The notes under the pieces are model-generated. The model saw nothing but the letters and a program-made list of their open reading frames with translations, searched no databases and was not told the origin of the DNA. A stretch of 64,000 bases of DNA. Origin: Acidipila sp. GTDB taxonomy: Bacteria; Acidobacteriota; Terriglobia; Acidiferrales; UBA7541. The position numbers were made by a program, and so were the translations under genes. The stretch lies in contig JAAFGT010000004.1 in the NCBI GenBank assembly GCA_010365215.1, positions 1 to 64,000 on the forward strand. Reading direction: 5' to 3'. Every line of letters begins with the position of its first letter. The first letter of the stretch is position 1. Shown here one piece after another: positions 63,126 to 64,000 of the stretch.

Positions 63126-64000
63126 TTAAGGATTCTCATCAGGTTGCCGCTCAGCGTGCTCCATCGCGGGCGTGCGGACCACTCGCACCAGAATGCCCGC
63201 GCTGCCCACGCAGCTCACCACGCCGCCGATCAGCACGGCGTACGCAGCCCCCGTCAGTTGCTCGCGCGGCACAAACCACCAGCACGCAACGGCAATCGCC
63301 AGGCAGGCCGCCGTGTAAAGAGGCACCTGCACCCGGAAAAAATGCGCGGCGGTGATCCCGTAGCCGAGCATGGATACCACAAAATTGACCACGCCGGCGG
63401 CCATCAGCCACACGAAAGTATCCGCGTACTCGGCGTACTCGGGCCGGTAGAGAAGAGTGAGCACGGGGCGGCTGAAAAGCAACGCGACCAATTCACCGAG
63501 CGCTCCCAAACCCACCGCCAGCGCGGTCATTTTCAGGAGCAGGCGCGTGAAAGCGGGGCGGTCGCTGTGGTAATAGCGCGCCAGCCGCGGTGACGCCGAC
63601 TGTCCGAGCGCGTTGATCAGCGTGCTTCCCGCCACCACCACGTAGCCCAGCGCCGCAAAATAACCAAGTTTTGCCTCGCCCAGGTAGTGCTGGACGAAGT
63701 AGCGCGGCACGTTGGCGTTGAGCGACCCCACCAACGCCACAACGCCCAGCGGCAGCGCCAGCCACGCCAGCGCCCGCAACCGCGATACATCCCACTCCGC
63801 GCGGAGAAATTCCCGTGGCTCGGAAGCTACCAGCATGCGCCGCGCGACGCCGCGTTCGTAGGTCAGCAGAAAGCCCAGCCACACCGCCGCCATCGCCAGA
63901 ACGGCCATCATGATGTCGCGCGTGAAGAAAAGAGTCAGCGCGACCGCGGCGAGCGCCCCCATCCCGCGGCAACTCATGGCAATAGAAATTTTGTCGAGGC
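63126..64000 (-). CDS. Wzx-like polysaccharide flippase (3' part, cut by window edge)
   Basis: The minus-strand frame is open through the window end, so the first ATG seen (63977) is internal. At least eight membrane helices are visible (MAVLAMAAVWLGFLLTY, ALAWLALPLGVVALVGSLN, LGYFAALGYVVVAGSTLINALG). The motif YFVQHYLGEAKLGYFAALGYV is typical of MATE-like oligosaccharide flippases. It would move the lipid-linked repeat to the periplasmic face for the polymerase. Confidence 0.88.
   Translation of the reverse strand, partial: LDKISIAMSCRGMGALAAVALTLFFTRDIMMAVLAMAAVWLGFLLTYERGVARRMLVASEPREFLRAEWDVSRLRALAWLALPLGVVALVGSLNANVPRYFVQHYLGEAKLGYFAALGYVVVAGSTLINALGQSASPRLARYYHSDRPAFTRLLLKMTALAVGLGALGELVALLFSRPVLTLLYRPEYAEYADTFVWLMAAGVVNFVVSMLGYGITAAHFFRVQVPLYTAACLAIAVACWWFVPREQLTGAAYAVLIGGVVSCVGSAGILVRVVRTPAMEHAERQPDENP

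Noticed and set aside
1-64000. CRISPR arrays, tRNA/rRNA genes, integrases or transposases
   Set aside because: None were recognised by eye on either strand. A tRNA-Sec gene in particular was not seen here; dedicated searches were not possible.

Overview
This window looks like a chromosomal stretch of an Acidobacteriota bacterium (Solibacter/Bryobacter-like). The evidence is gene content only: two Oar-type TonB-dependent receptors with carboxypeptidase-regulatory-like N-termini, four FG-GAP/ASPIC-UnbV (CRTAC1) secreted proteins, LacI regulators beside glycoside hydrolases, many secreted enzymes, and high GC. I saw no rRNA, tRNA, CRISPR array, transposase or phage gene. The assignment is inference, not a database result.

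Layout. (1) 1-3110 (-): the 5' part of a TonB receptor gene, then a LacI regulator. Both promoters carry a tandem 10-bp repeat NTTTAATRAW. (2) 3.3-7.6 kb: two paralogous small secreted proteins that share an upstream element, an unknown secreted protein, an Hpt protein and a response-regulator/GGDEF diguanylate cyclase. (3) 7.6-13.4 kb (-): a GH2 exo-beta-glucosaminidase-like enzyme, an O-methyltransferase with a palindrome-embedded promoter, and an amidase. (4) 13.7-22.4 kb (+): an operon of a membrane pentaheme cytochrome c/TPR protein, an AhpD-like protein with an in-frame TGA, a CRTAC1 protein, and a TPR-CRTAC1 protein with a large unknown C-terminal region. (5) 22.6-47.8 kb: a carbohydrate locus that reads as arabinogalactan/arabinan use. 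It holds a TonB receptor, TPR protein, ConA-like protein, GH2, GH51, sodium-sugar symporter, galK, GH43, galE and galT, nearly contiguous on the minus strand. galM converges on it, and a divergent LacI gene, a CRTAC1 gene and a second GH43 gene lie beyond. Two matching LacI-type operators (TGTAAnCGnTTACA) sit in the two divergent promoters. (6) 47.9-64 kb: a CRTAC1 gene, then exopolysaccharide genes: Wza- and Wzc-like export proteins, an O-antigen ligase/polymerase, Pgl-like sugar genes (PGT, acetyltransferase, aminotransferase, membrane-SDR fusion), and on the minus strand two GT4 glycosyltransferases, a Wzy-like polymerase and a truncated Wzx-like flippase.

Most notable result. The open frame at 16638-16919 ends in TGA, but translation continues in the same frame to 17207. 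The joined protein carries the AhpD tetrad E80-C92-U95-H99 with exact family spacing, and TGA stands at the peroxidatic cysteine. A 6-bp perfect stem with loop AGTTT begins 16 nt after the TGA, as expected of a bacterial SECIS element. The downstream gene overlaps the true stop by 4 nt. Together these make a selenocysteine-containing AhpD-like protein, inside a multiheme cytochrome/CRTAC1 operon, the best candidate here for an undescribed system.

How the genes may work together (inference). In region 5 secreted GH2/GH51/GH43 enzymes would release galactose and arabinose, the TonB receptor and symporter import them, and GalM/GalK/GalT/GalE feed galactose into the Leloir pathway under LacI control. 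In region 6 the genes would build, flip, polymerise and export a surface polysaccharide that includes a modified amino sugar.
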